Source of the DNA: Roseomonas nitratireducens
GTDB taxonomy: Bacteria > Pseudomonadota > Alphaproteobacteria > Acetobacterales > Acetobacteraceae
Direction: 5' to 3'
DNA: 64,000 bases
Assembly: GCF_017813355.1 (NCBI RefSeq)
Contig: NZ_JAGIYZ010000002.1
Span: 248,001-312,000, forward strand
The translations under genes were made by a program, and so were the position numbers. The notes beneath the pieces are model-generated. The model was not told the origin of the DNA. It did no database searches and saw only the letters and a program-made list of their open reading frames with translations. Position 1 is the first letter of the stretch. Each line of letters starts with the position of its first letter. Positions 15,533-23,967 of this stretch are shown here, piece by piece.

Positions 15533-17917
15533 CTACCCCAGCAGCGCCTCGGCGCAGGCATCGAGGATGGCGTCGGTGTCCAGCCCGTATTCCCGGTACA
15601 GGTCCGGGATGTCCCCCGCCTGGCCGAAGCGATCCACCCCGAGCGGCACCACGCGCTGCCCGCGCACCGCCCCCATCCAGGCATGCGCGGCCGGATGCCC
15701 GTCCAGCACCGTGACCAGCGCCGCGTCGCGCGCGAGCGGGGCGAGCAGGCGCTCGATATGGGACTGGTCCGCCCTGCCCGCCCGTGCCTCGCGCCGTGCC
15801 GCGAGCCAGCCGGCATGCAGCCGGTCGGGGCTGGTGATGGCCAGCAGGCCGGCGCCGGGCTCCTCGGTGCGCAACTCCTCGAAGGCGGCCTGGGCCTCGG
15901 GCGCAAGCGCACCCTGGTAGGCGATGGCGATCCGCGCGCCTTCGGCGGGCGGGACGATCCAATGCCCGCCGGCGATCACCGCGGCGGGGTCGAGGTTGCG
16001 CGCCGGCTGCTCGAGCCCTCGCGTCGACAGCCGCAGCCACACGGCCGAGCCGTCGGGCTTCTGCATGTGGTCGAAGGCGTGGCGGAGCAGGATGGCGAGC
16101 TCGTCCGCATGGGCCGGCTCGTAGCTCGCGAGCCGGTCGGCGGCCATGCCGATCAGCGGCGTGTTCACGCTCTGGTGCTGCCCGCCTTCGGGCGCCAGCG
16201 TCAGGCCCGACGGCGTGCTCACCAGCAGGAAGCGCGCATCCTGGTAGCAGGCGTAGATCAACGCATCGAGGCCGCGGTTGACGAAGGGGTCGTAGACCGT
16301 GCCGATCGGCAGCAGCCGCGCGCCATAGAGGCGGTCGGCAAGCCCGAGGCCGGCCAGCACCAGGAACAGGTTCTGCTCGGCGATGCCGAGTTCCACATGC
16401 TGGCCCTCGGGCGACATGCCCCAGCGCTGGGCCGAGGCCAGCTTCGCGTCGCGGAAGACGTCGTTCTTCTTGTGCCGGTCGAAGATGCCGCGGCGGTTCA
16501 CCCAGGGGCCGAGATTGGTGCTCACCGTCACGTCCGGGCTGGTCGTCACGATCCGCTTCGCGAGTTCGGCGAATTCCCCCTGCCCGCGCCCGATCTCGGC
16601 GAGGATGTCGCCGAAGGCGGCCTGGGTGGAATGCTTGCGCCCCTCCCCCACCCGCGGCGCGGCGAAGGTCGCGGGCACGTGGATCGTGGGGGATGAGAGG
16701 CGGCGACCTTCCGGCGTCAGCTTCTGGGCGAAGGGCACGGAGGCAAGGAAGGCGCGGATTTCCTCCTCCGGGATGCCGAGGCCCTCGAACAGGTCCCACT
16801 CATGGCCGGGACGGATGTTCAGCGCGGCCCGGAAGCCCTCCATCTGCTCCTTGGTCATCAGCCCGGCATGGTTGTCCTTGTGCCCGGCGAAGGGCAGGCC
16901 CATGCCCTTGATGGTGTAGGCGATGAAGCAGGTCGGCTGGTCGCCCTCGGCATCCTGGGTGCGGAAGGCCTCGATCAGCGTCTCGATGTCGTGCCCGCCG
17001 AGATTGGTCATCAGCGCGGCCAGTTCATCGTCGGTCAGCGGGTCGATGATGGCGCGGATGCCTTCGATGCGGCCGAGCTCGGCCAGCAGCGCCTGGCGCC
17101 AGGCGGCGCCGCCCTGGAAGGTCAGCGCGGCGTAGAGGCTGTTGGGGCAGTCGTCGATCCAGCGGCGCAGCGCCTCGCCGTCCGGACGGGCGAAGGCGGC
17201 TTCCAGGCGCCGGCCGTATTTCAGCGTGACGACGTTCCAGCCCATGTCGCGGAACAGGCCCTCGATCCGCCCGAAGAGACGGTCGGGCACGACGGAATCG
17301 AGGCTCTGCCGGTTGTAGTCCACCACCCACCAGACGTTGCGGATGTCGTGCTTCCAGCCTTCGAGCAGCGCTTCGTAGATGTTGCCCTCGTCCAGCTCCG
17401 CATCGCCGACCACCGCGACGTGCCGGCCCGCCGGCAGGTCCTTCGGCGCGAGGTCGTGCAGCCGCACATAGTCCTGCACCAGAGAGCCGAAGGAGGCGAG
17501 CGCGACGCCGAGCCCGACCGAGCCGGTGGAGAAATCCACCTCCGGCCCGTCCTTCACCCGCGAGGGGTAGGGCTGGATGCCGCCGAACTGGCGCAGCGTG
17601 TCGAGCTTTTCCCGCTGCTGGCGGCCGAGCAGGTAGTTGATGGCGTGGAAGACCGGCCCCGCATGCGGCTTCACCGCGACGCGGTCGGCCGGGCGGAGGA
17701 TGCCGAAATAGAGCGCGGCGAGGATCGAGACGGAGGAGGCGCAGGAGGCCTGGTGCCCGCCCACCTTCAGCCCGTCCCGGTTCGGGCGGACGTGATTCGC
17801 CTGATGGATCATCCAGGCGCTGAGCCAGAGCAGCTTGCGCTCCAGCGCGTGCAGGATGGCCTCGCGACGATCCTCGCCCGGCGCCACCACGCGCTTGCCC
17901 TTGCCCTGCACTGTCAT
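15533..17917 (-). CDS. AceE/transketolase-like thiamine-diphosphate enzyme
   Basis: 794 residues from ATG 17917; upstream in-frame codons are unsupported. It resembles the homodimeric E1 type of 2-oxoacid dehydrogenase (AceE, about 890 aa) but is shorter and is usually labelled transketolase in alphaproteobacteria. The ThDP motif runs from GDAELDEGN (about 174) to the NRQSLD segment, with the His-rich substrate motif VKPHAGPVFHAINYLLG upstream and the pyrimidine-domain Glu in HVELGIAEQNLFL. It probably decarboxylates a 2-oxo acid or transfers a ketol unit; the true substrate is unknown. No E2 or E3 gene is near. It stands 189 bp downstream of a 43-aa membrane peptide and malonyl-CoA decarboxylase on the same strand. 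Confidence 0.88.
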   Translation of the reverse strand: MTVQGKGKRVVAPGEDRREAILHALERKLLWLSAWMIHQANHVRPNRDGLKVGGHQASCASSVSILAALYFGILRPADRVAVKPHAGPVFHAINYLLGRQQREKLDTLRQFGGIQPYPSRVKDGPEVDFSTGSVGLGVALASFGSLVQDYVRLHDLAPKDLPAGRHVAVVGDAELDEGNIYEALLEGWKHDIRNVWWVVDYNRQSLDSVVPDRLFGRIEGLFRDMGWNVVTLKYGRRLEAAFARPDGEALRRWIDDCPNSLYAALTFQGGAAWRQALLAELGRIEGIRAIIDPLTDDELAALMTNLGGHDIETLIEAFRTQDAEGDQPTCFIAYTIKGMGLPFAGHKDNHAGLMTKEQMEGFRAALNIRPGHEWDLFEGLGIPEEEIRAFLASVPFAQKLTPEGRRLSSPTIHVPATFAAPRVGEGRKHSTQAAFGDILAEIGRGQGEFAELAKRIVTTSPDVTVSTNLGPWVNRRGIFDRHKKNDVFRDAKLASAQRWGMSPEGQHVELGIAEQNLFLVLAGLGLADRLYGARLLPIGTVYDPFVNRGLDALIYACYQDARFLLVSTPSGLTLAPEGGQHQSVNTPLIGMAADRLASYEPAHADELAILLRHAFDHMQKPDGSAVWLRLSTRGLEQPARNLDPAAVIAGGHWIVPPAEGARIAIAYQGALAPEAQAAFEELRTEEPGAGLLAITSPDRLHAGWLAARREARAGRADQSHIERLLAPLARDAALVTVLDGHPAAHAWMGAVRGQRVVPLGVDRFGQAGDIPDLYREYGLDTDAILDACAEALLG

Positions 17918-18106
17918 CGGACGCGTCCTCGAACCCGGTTTCCCCCGATGATGGGCAAGCGGGGCGCGCAAGGGAAGCCGCAGGCAGGCAGGCCGGGCGG
18001 AGGGCAGCGAACGTGGCTGCCGGGCGCGAAATCCTGGCAAGGCGCGCGGGCCGGCCGTCGCCGCCCCGAGGGCCGGATCGAAGACGGGCGGATGGTCCGC
18101 CCGATG
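17918..18106. other. Gene-free spacer upstream of the AceE-like gene
   Basis: This 189-bp spacer must hold the ribosome-binding site of the AceE-like gene. It contains no ORF, tRNA or hairpin with a T-tract that I can support. A promoter is plausible but not identifiable by eye. Confidence 0.4.
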
Positions 18107-18238
18107 TCAGCCGCGGCGGGAGCGTCCGGCGACGGGATCCCCGCCGCGGGCGGGCGCGGGGCGCAGCATGGCCGTGCGGGTGGCGAACAGCAGCAGCAGG
18201 GCCGGCGCGCCGAAGAAGACCAGCAGCGGGACGGACAT
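18107..18238 (-). CDS. 43-aa single-pass membrane peptide, unknown
   Basis: This short reading frame begins ATG 18238 with a strong Shine-Dalgarno GGAGGG seven bases upstream and ends TGA at 18107. The product starts MSVPLLVFFGAPALLLLFATR, one clear hydrophobic helix of about 18 residues, followed by an Arg-, Pro- and Gly-rich positively charged tail predicted to stay in the cytoplasm. It lies 83 bp downstream of malonyl-CoA decarboxylase on the same strand. I do not recognise the family. The ribosome-binding site and amphipathic layout support it as real, but the GC-rich context allows chance ORFs. Confidence 0.5.
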   Translation of the reverse strand: MSVPLLVFFGAPALLLLFATRTAMLRPAPARGGDPVAGRSRRG

Positions 18239-18321
18239 GGCGATTCCCTCCGGTTTCGGGGACCGATTCCTACCCGGCGGCGAATGAACGCGCGGTGTCC
18301 GGCGTCACGCGCCGGAGCGCC

Positions 18322-19764
18322 TCAGCCCTTCGCGAGCCGCCGCAGCGTCGCCGAGACGGGGCGCTTGCCCTCGCCCACATACAATTCGTGGTTCTCCTCG
18401 ATCCGGTCCGGATCATAGAGGTAGTTCACCATCAGCCCCGCCGCCTGACGCAGCCCGTTCTCCGAGGTGTCGGCGCGCCAGTTCAGCCGCTCGATCCGCG
18501 CCCCATTCGACAGGTGGAAATGCGCCACCGGGTCGCGCGCCCGGCCGGCGCGGCCCGGCGCGTCCTCCTTCGCGAGGAAGCGGGCGCAGAGCCGCGAAAG
18601 GACCGGTTCGAGCAGCTTCTGCACCGCCTCGTCCCGGTGCCAGGACCGGCGCGCGAGCAGGCGGGCGAGAAGTGCCGCGTCCTCCGGCAGCGGGTCGGCG
18701 GACGAGGCGCTGCCCTCGGGCGCGACCAGGGCGAGCGGCGCGGGCGCGGCCACCTTCAGCGCCTTGCGCTCGTCCTCCGTCAGCGCCGCCTCCCCCTTCG
18801 CCAGCGCCGTGTCGAGCCAGCGGCGGAAGCCTGGGATGGGCGAGAGGGTGCAGAAGGTGCGGATGTTGCGGAACTCGTCGGACAGCAGCCCGACCACGCG
18901 CTTGATCAGGAAGTTGCCGAAGGAGATGCCGTCGAGCCCGCGCTGGCAGTTGTTGATGGAATAGAAGACCGCCGTGTCGGCGCTGGCCGGGTCGAGCACC
19001 GGCGCCTTCTCGTCGAGCAGCCGCTGCACGCTGTCGGCCATGCCCTGGACGAGCGCGACCTCGACGAAGATCAGCGGTTCCTCGGGCATCCTCGGGTGGA
19101 AGAAGGCGTAGCAGCGTCGGTCGGAATCGAGCCGGTTCTTGAGATCCCGCCAGGTGCGGATCCGGTGCACCGCCTCATACTGCACGAGCTTTTCCAGGAT
19201 GATGGCCGGGGAATGCCAATCGATCCGGCGCAGTTCCAGGAACCCCACGTCGAACCAGGCGGCGAGCAGGCCCTTGAGGTCGGTCTCGAGCGCGTGGAGC
19301 AGCTTGTCCCCGTCCATGCGCGCAATCAGGTCGCCGCGCAGGTCCACCAGGAACTTCACCCCGTCCGGGATGGCGGCGAAGGCGGTCAGCAGCCGGATGC
19401 GCGGGGGTTCCAGTGCGCGGCGCAGGCGGGCGGTCGCAACCGCCCGCTCGGCCGGGTCGGCCGCGGCGGCGACGGCCTCCATGGCGCGGGCGACGGCGGC
19501 GGGATCGGAATCGAAGGCGGCGAGCGCGCGGAGGAAGTCGGTGCGGCCTGCCTCATCGAGGGTGCGGTAGGCCTCGGCCATCCCGGCGGCGCGGTTGCGC
19601 GCGGAGACCTCGCCGCCCTTGGCTTCGAGGCAATCCTTCAGGCGCGCGGCGATGTCGGCCTGCTGCTCGGTGCCGGAGACGGCGGCTGCCATGTCGCGCC
19701 ACAGGGTGCTGACGCGGCGGAGCGCCCTGTCCAGTAGGCCGGCCTGGACTGCGACTTCGGACAT
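18322..19764 (-). CDS. Malonyl-CoA decarboxylase
   Basis: 480 residues, matching the MCD family (bacterial MatA, eukaryotic MLYCD), which converts malonyl-CoA to acetyl-CoA and CO2. An N-terminal helical region (about 1-180) precedes the catalytic acetyltransferase-like domain, with FFHPRMPEEPLIFVEVAL, FYSINNCQRGLDGISFGNFLIK and FCTLSPIPGFRRWL as clear family blocks. In many bacteria it is next to malonyl-CoA synthetase matB and malonate carrier genes; neither is present here. It may instead balance malonyl-CoA arising from catabolism or fatty acid synthesis. The downstream AceE-like enzyme could use or make related acyl intermediates, but that is speculation. Confidence 0.94.
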   Translation of the reverse strand: MSEVAVQAGLLDRALRRVSTLWRDMAAAVSGTEQQADIAARLKDCLEAKGGEVSARNRAAGMAEAYRTLDEAGRTDFLRALAAFDSDPAAVARAMEAVAAAADPAERAVATARLRRALEPPRIRLLTAFAAIPDGVKFLVDLRGDLIARMDGDKLLHALETDLKGLLAAWFDVGFLELRRIDWHSPAIILEKLVQYEAVHRIRTWRDLKNRLDSDRRCYAFFHPRMPEEPLIFVEVALVQGMADSVQRLLDEKAPVLDPASADTAVFYSINNCQRGLDGISFGNFLIKRVVGLLSDEFRNIRTFCTLSPIPGFRRWLDTALAKGEAALTEDERKALKVAAPAPLALVAPEGSASSADPLPEDAALLARLLARRSWHRDEAVQKLLEPVLSRLCARFLAKEDAPGRAGRARDPVAHFHLSNGARIERLNWRADTSENGLRQAAGLMVNYLYDPDRIEENHELYVGEGKRPVSATLRRLAKG

Positions 19765-19826
19765 GCCTCGCTCCCGCTGAGAGAGGCTTGAAATCTAGGG
19801 AAACAATTCGGGATATGCCAGCGCAT

Positions 19827-19860
19827 CCTTGGGGCCGCGCCGTAAGGCGCGACCCCAAGG
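19827..19860 (-). terminator. Long hairpin after the 156-aa gene
   Basis: The arms CCTTGGGG...CCCCAAGG and an inner GCGCC/GGCGC stem around a GTAA loop form a very stable hairpin 6 bp past the stop at 19867. There is no clear T-tract in either direction. It probably ends or protects the 156-aa transcript before the malonyl-CoA decarboxylase gene. Confidence 0.5.
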
Positions 19861-19866
19861 CGCGGG

Positions 19867-20337
19867 TCAGTTCTTGCCGCCGATGCCCAGGAGCGCGGCG
19901 CGGACGGAGGAGACGACGCTCGCCGGCTCCGGGTCCGCCACCGGGGCGGGCGGGGCGACGGTGCGGACGACCTCGGCGACCGCGGCCTCGGCCGCCACGG
20001 CGGCCTGGGCGGGGGCGGCCTGCGGCGCCGGCATCGGGATGGCGCTCGCCTGGACCGGCCCCTGGTTCGTGTACGGCGACTGGGCCAGGGCCGTGTTGCC
20101 GACCGCCGAGACCGAGGGCTGGGCGGCGGGCGCGCCGTGGTTGATGGAGATCACCTCGGCCCCACGGGCGGGATCGCCGCCGTGAAGTTCGAGCCCCGAT
20201 GCAACCGAGGGCTGCGCGTCATAGAGCGCCAGCAACCGGCGGACGCCCTCCAGCCGCTGGAAGGGCTTGGATGCGCGCATTTCCGCGACGATGGTCCGCT
20301 CCTCATGGTGGAGCATGGCGACGAAGCTGCTGCTCAT
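19867..20337 (-). CDS. Uncharacterised 156-aa protein with Ala/Pro-rich linker
   Basis: I do not recognise the family. Residues 1-45 are charged and helical (MLHHEERTIVAEMRASKPFQRL, then GVRRLLALYDA); about 65-145 is a low-complexity Ala/Pro/Val stretch; the C-terminus ends in a short amphipathic SSVRAALLGIGG. There is no signal peptide or membrane helix. The layout, a short folded head and a long flexible tail, suggests an adaptor or partner-binding protein. It has its own AT-rich upstream region with two tandem 16-bp boxes at 31-bp spacing and its own 3' hairpin, so it is a monocistronic, regulated gene. Confidence 0.75.
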   Translation of the reverse strand: MSSSFVAMLHHEERTIVAEMRASKPFQRLEGVRRLLALYDAQPSVASGLELHGGDPARGAEVISINHGAPAAQPSVSAVGNTALAQSPYTNQGPVQASAIPMPAPQAAPAQAAVAAEAAVAEVVRTVAPPAPVADPEPASVVSSVRAALLGIGGKN

Positions 20338-20617
20338 GGGACCCCTTCTCCTCTCTGGGACACGCAGAAACTATGTCGAAAGAAACCTCACAATCAATAT
20401 TTTGAGCGGCCATTTTCTCATTTTTCACCAAGTCTACATCTTGTGGGATGCCAAGGTCGCCAATCAACATCTTGTGGTCGCGGCGCCGATCTGCGTCGCG
20501 GGAGGATACACGCTCCGGTTTATGTGACCGTATTCCACGCCCTGAGCCACGGCCTGTGGCTGGCGCGCACCACTCAGGCCATGCAGGCGGTGCGCGGGCT
20601 GCGTCTAGGGGTTGTAT
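20338..20617. other. AT-rich intergenic region between the NAD(P)HX repair gene and the 156-aa gene
   Basis: 280 bp with a marked local drop in GC around 20370-20480, including A/T runs unusual for this genome. It holds the tandem boxes described separately and should contain the promoter of the 156-aa gene. I see no ORF that can be supported in it. Confidence 0.6.
20431..20477 (-). promoter_or_regulatory. Two tandem 16-bp boxes at 31-bp spacing (NrdR-like layout)
   Basis: On the minus strand the boxes read CCACAAGATGTAGACT (20446-20431) and CCACAAGATGTTGATT (20477-20462), sharing an 11-base core CCACAAGATGT exactly 31 bp apart, about three helical turns. Tandem 16-bp boxes with this spacing are characteristic of NrdR, the ribonucleotide reductase repressor, whose consensus is close to ACACAATATATTGTGT. 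The match here is partial, about 10-11 of 16. They lie 94-140 bp upstream of the 156-aa gene. No ribonucleotide reductase gene is in the window. Confidence 0.4.
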
Positions 20618-22081
20618 TCACACGCGATACGAGCGTGCGGCCTCAATTGCTTGATTCAAATGGGCGGGCAGGTCCTCGGCAATCAGGCCCGGCCCGCTTC
20701 GCCACGCGGCCTCCCCATGCAGCCAGGCGGCGGCGGACGCGGCCTCGAAGGCCGGCAGGCCCTGGGCCAGCAGGGCGGCGATCAGCCCCGCGAGCACATC
20801 CCCAGTGCCCCCGCTGGCGAGCCAGGCCGGCGCATGGTCGTTGATCGCCACGCGCCCATCCGGCGCGGCGATGACCGTGTCGGCGCCCTTCAGCAGCACC
20901 ACGGCGCCGGTCGCGGCCGCCGCCCGCCTCGCCGCGGCCGGGCGGTCGCGGCCGATCGGGCCGAACAGGCGCAGGAACTCGCCCTCATGCGGTGTCATCA
21001 CGGCCGCGCCGCGCAGCCGGGCAGGTTCGCCGGTCGCCGCCGCAAGCGCCCCGGCATCGGCGACTACCTGACGTCCGGCCGAAGCAAGGCCATGCAAGAT
21101 ATTGAGATAACGCGGTTCCGGCTCCAAGCCCGGCCCGACCACCCAGGCCTGCCGCCGCCGATCGGCCTGGAGTTCCGCCACCGGCGCCTCGGTTACGATC
21201 ACGCCCGGCTCGCCGGCCCTGATCACATCGCCCGTGGCCCGGTCCGGCGCGACGAGGGTCACCAGCCCTGCCCCGCCGCGCCGCGCGCCCGCCGCGGCCA
21301 GCCGCGCCGCACCCGTCATGCCCGCCCCGGCCAGGATCGTGACGTGCCCGCGCGTGTATTTGTGCGCCGCCGGATCGGGATCCGGCAGAGTCCACAGGCC
21401 AGGCCCGTTCCGCCAGGACCGCCCGCCGACCGCGGGCAGCACGGATGCCGGCAGGCCGATATCGGCCAGCATCACCTTGCCGCAGAGCAGGCGACCCGGC
21501 AGCAGCAGGTGCCCTGGCTTGAGCCGGAAGAAGGTCACGGTCGCATCCGCGGCCCGGACCGCGCCGCGCGGCTGGCCCGTGGCGCCATCGAGGCCCGAGG
21601 GCACGTCCACCGCCAGCACCGGGCCCGGCGCGGCCGCGATGACCCGCGCGACCGCCTCCTCGAGCGGGCGCGCGAGGCCGGCGCCGAACACCGCATCGAC
21701 CAGCAGGCCGCAGCGCGCAGCCTCGGCTTCCGTGAAGGGCACGACCGGCCCGCGCCAACGCATCGCGGCGCGCGCCGCGTCGCTGCCCGGCCGCGGCGGG
21801 GCGAGCGCGGCGACCGCGACGGGCCAGCCCGCCTGTTCGAGCAGCCGCGCGGCGACGTAGCCATCCCCGCCATTGTTCCCCGGCCCCGCCAGCACGAGCG
21901 TCCGGCAGGGGCGGACCAGCCGCCGCGCCGCGCGCGCGACCGCCCTGCCCGCGGCTTCCATGAGCCGGTCGCCCGGAATGCCCCCGGCGATCGCGAGCGC
22001 ATCCGCCCGCCCCATCTCCTCGGGCGTCAGCAGGTCGAGCGGCTTGCGCGGGACCGGCGGTTCGGACTTGATCGGCATCAT
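20618..22081 (-). CDS. nnr: Bifunctional NAD(P)HX epimerase / ADP-dependent dehydratase
   Basis: 487 residues from ATG 22081; the next codon is also ATG, at 22078. The enzyme repairs hydrated NADH and NADPH. The N-terminal YjeF_N epimerase half (about 1-210) contains GPGNNGGDGYVAARLL and DVPSGLDGATG. The C-terminal kinase-fold dehydratase half (about 225-487) contains AGAGMTGAARLAA, MTPHEGEFLRLFG, LKGADTVIA and the nucleotide-binding ASGGTGDVLAG. Fusion of the two activities is the usual bacterial form. It is transcribed divergently from the sulfite dehydrogenase, with only 44 bp between the start codons. Confidence 0.94.
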   Translation of the reverse strand: MMPIKSEPPVPRKPLDLLTPEEMGRADALAIAGGIPGDRLMEAAGRAVARAARRLVRPCRTLVLAGPGNNGGDGYVAARLLEQAGWPVAVAALAPPRPGSDAARAAMRWRGPVVPFTEAEAARCGLLVDAVFGAGLARPLEEAVARVIAAAPGPVLAVDVPSGLDGATGQPRGAVRAADATVTFFRLKPGHLLLPGRLLCGKVMLADIGLPASVLPAVGGRSWRNGPGLWTLPDPDPAAHKYTRGHVTILAGAGMTGAARLAAAGARRGGAGLVTLVAPDRATGDVIRAGEPGVIVTEAPVAELQADRRRQAWVVGPGLEPEPRYLNILHGLASAGRQVVADAGALAAATGEPARLRGAAVMTPHEGEFLRLFGPIGRDRPAAARRAAAATGAVVLLKGADTVIAAPDGRVAINDHAPAWLASGGTGDVLAGLIAALLAQGLPAFEAASAAAWLHGEAAWRSGPGLIAEDLPAHLNQAIEAARSYRV

Positions 22082-22093
22082 TGGCTCGCCAAA

Positions 22094-22107
22094 GAGTGCG
22101 CCCACTC
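22094..22107. promoter_or_regulatory. Short inverted repeat between divergent starts
   Basis: GAGTG and CACTC flank a 4-base spacer in the 44-bp gap between the divergent NAD(P)HX repair and sulfite dehydrogenase genes. It could be an operator for either gene, but 5-bp arms are common by chance. Confidence 0.2.
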
Positions 22108-22125
22108 GAATAAAGGGAGAAAGCC

Positions 22126-23430
22126 GTGGCTGGACAGCATGATCGCGAAAGGTCGCTCGCGGAACTCTACCGCGACGATCCGGATCGGGCCGACGCGGTC
22201 GTCTGGGGGCGGCGCGGCGCGCTGAAGGGGGCCGCGCTCGTCGCCATGGGTGCGGCGGTCGGCGCCGCCATTCCCTTCGCGCGGCACATGCCCGCGGGGC
22301 TGGTGCCCGCCGCGCTCGCACAGGGCGCGGGCGGGCCGCAATTCCTGCAGATGGAAGGCAAGGCGCGCCTGATCCTGCAGGGTGAGCGCCCGCTCAACGC
22401 CGAGACGCCGGAACACCTGCTCGACGACGACGTGACGCCGGCGGCGAACTTCTTCATCCGCAACAACGGCTCGGTGCCCGAGCCGGTCGCGGATCCGCGC
22501 GCCTGGAAGATCACCATCGACGGGGAGGTGACCGGCCCGCTGGAGATCACCCTCGGCGAACTCGAGCAGCGCTTCGAACTGGTGACGCGGCGGCTGCAGA
22601 TGGAGTGCGGCGGCAACGGCCGTTCCGGCTTCGCGCCGCAGGCCGCTGGCAACCAGTGGGGCAACGGCGCGGTCTCCAACGCCGAATGGACCGGTGTCCG
22701 GCTGCGCGACCTGCTCCGCGCGGCGGGCGTGAAGGACGGTGCGAGGTTCACCGGCCACCATGGCGCGGACAGCCATCTCTCGGCCAACGGGCCGGCGATC
22801 AGCCGCGGGATGCGGATCGACAAGGCGATGGACGAGGATACGCTCGTCGCCATCCGGATGAACGGCGCCCCGATCCCGCAGATGCATGGCGCGCCGGCGC
22901 GGTTGCTGGTGCCGGGCTGGCCGGGCTCGCTCAGCCAGAAATGGTTCACGCGGATCGAACTGCGGACGGCCCCCCACACCGGGCGCGGCATGGGCGGCAC
23001 ATCCTATCGCGTGCCCGTGCGGCCGATCGTGCCGGGCAGCCGCAACACGGGCGCGGATTTCACGGACATGGAGAGCATGCCCGTCCGCTCGGTGCTGACC
23101 AGCCACGCGCATGGCACGCGCCTGCCGGCGGGGACGCGGAGCCTCGACATCCGCGGTCAGGCATGGGCGGGGGACCTCAGCGTCTCGGCCGTGCATGTCT
23201 CGGTCGATTTCGGCGCCACCTGGCAGGCGATGACCGTGGCCGCGCCGCCGAACCGGCATTCCTGGCAGCGCTGGAGCGGGCGCATCGCCTTGCCCTCGGA
23301 CGGGTATTTCGAGATCTGGTACCGCGCGACCGACAGCCAGGGCCGGGCGCAGCCGCATGCCGCGTCGAACTGGAACCCGCAGGGCTACGGCGCGAACCCG
23401 GTCAGCCGCGCGGCGATCCTGGTCGGCTGA
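22126..23430 (+). CDS. sorA: Sulfite dehydrogenase molybdenum subunit (SorA/SoxC-like)
   Basis: 434 residues from GTG 22126, with AAGGGAG a few bases upstream. The N-terminal region has GRRGALKGAALVAMGAAVGAA, a twin-arginine signal suited to a pre-folded cofactor enzyme. The sulfite-oxidase molybdopterin domain follows, with the molybdenum-binding Cys in LQMECGGNGRSGF, then HGADSHLSANGP and a C-terminal Ig-like Mo-co dimerisation domain (about 310-430). Periplasmic oxidation of sulfite to sulfate is the expected reaction. It overlaps the downstream cytochrome gene by one base (TGATG), the SorA-SorB arrangement known from Starkeya. Confidence 0.92.
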   Translation: MAGQHDRERSLAELYRDDPDRADAVVWGRRGALKGAALVAMGAAVGAAIPFARHMPAGLVPAALAQGAGGPQFLQMEGKARLILQGERPLNAETPEHLLDDDVTPAANFFIRNNGSVPEPVADPRAWKITIDGEVTGPLEITLGELEQRFELVTRRLQMECGGNGRSGFAPQAAGNQWGNGAVSNAEWTGVRLRDLLRAAGVKDGARFTGHHGADSHLSANGPAISRGMRIDKAMDEDTLVAIRMNGAPIPQMHGAPARLLVPGWPGSLSQKWFTRIELRTAPHTGRGMGGTSYRVPVRPIVPGSRNTGADFTDMESMPVRSVLTSHAHGTRLPAGTRSLDIRGQAWAGDLSVSAVHVSVDFGATWQAMTVAAPPNRHSWQRWSGRIALPSDGYFEIWYRATDSQGRAQPHAASNWNPQGYGANPVSRAAILVG

Positions 23431-23807
23431 TGCGCCGGCTCGCCTGGATCGGGGCCGGCGTGCTGCTCGCCAGCTCCTTCGCCCTCGCCCAGGATGGCGA
23501 CCTCGCGCGCCGGCAGGCCGAGGCCGCGGCGGCCATCGCCGGCCGTGTCGAGGAGGAGACCGTGCTCGCCGAGGGCGAGGGGCGCGCCGAAACCTTCGCC
23601 TACTGCACCGTCTGCCACAACACGGCGCTGATCCGGCGGTCCGCCTTCGACCGCGAGCGCTGGGACGAACTGATGGACTGGATGGCGGAGAAGCACGGCA
23701 TGAATCCGATCGATGGCGAGTTCCGCCGGACGATCGTGGACTACCTCGCGACCCGGTACGGGCCGCGGCAGCGCGGGCCCCGTGGAGGGAACCCTTTCCT
23801 GAACTGA
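23430..23807 (+). CDS. sorB: Monoheme c-type cytochrome subunit (SorB-like)
   Basis: 125 residues. A Sec signal peptide (RRLAWIGAGVLLASSFALAQ) is followed by a short mature domain with one CxxCH heme site in YCTVCHNTALI and a downstream Met (WMAEKHGMNP) that could be the sixth ligand. It is the likely electron acceptor of the sulfite dehydrogenase encoded one base upstream, passing electrons to the respiratory cytochrome c pool. Start and stop overlap (TGATG), so the subunits are translationally coupled. Confidence 0.9.
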   Translation: MRRLAWIGAGVLLASSFALAQDGDLARRQAEAAAAIAGRVEEETVLAEGEGRAETFAYCTVCHNTALIRRSAFDRERWDELMDWMAEKHGMNPIDGEFRRTIVDYLATRYGPRQRGPRGGNPFLN

Positions 23808-23967
23808 TACGGCGCCGCATGACGCAACGATTGCCCGCGGGTCATGCGCGCGGTCCTGGCGCCGCCTCCGCGCAATGTTTGCCGGCGCCTCGGTCGCGCC
23901 CCCGAGAGGGGGAGGCTTCCCCCCTTTCCGCCCCTGCTATGCTGCGGCGCCACAAGCGGAGTCGCGC

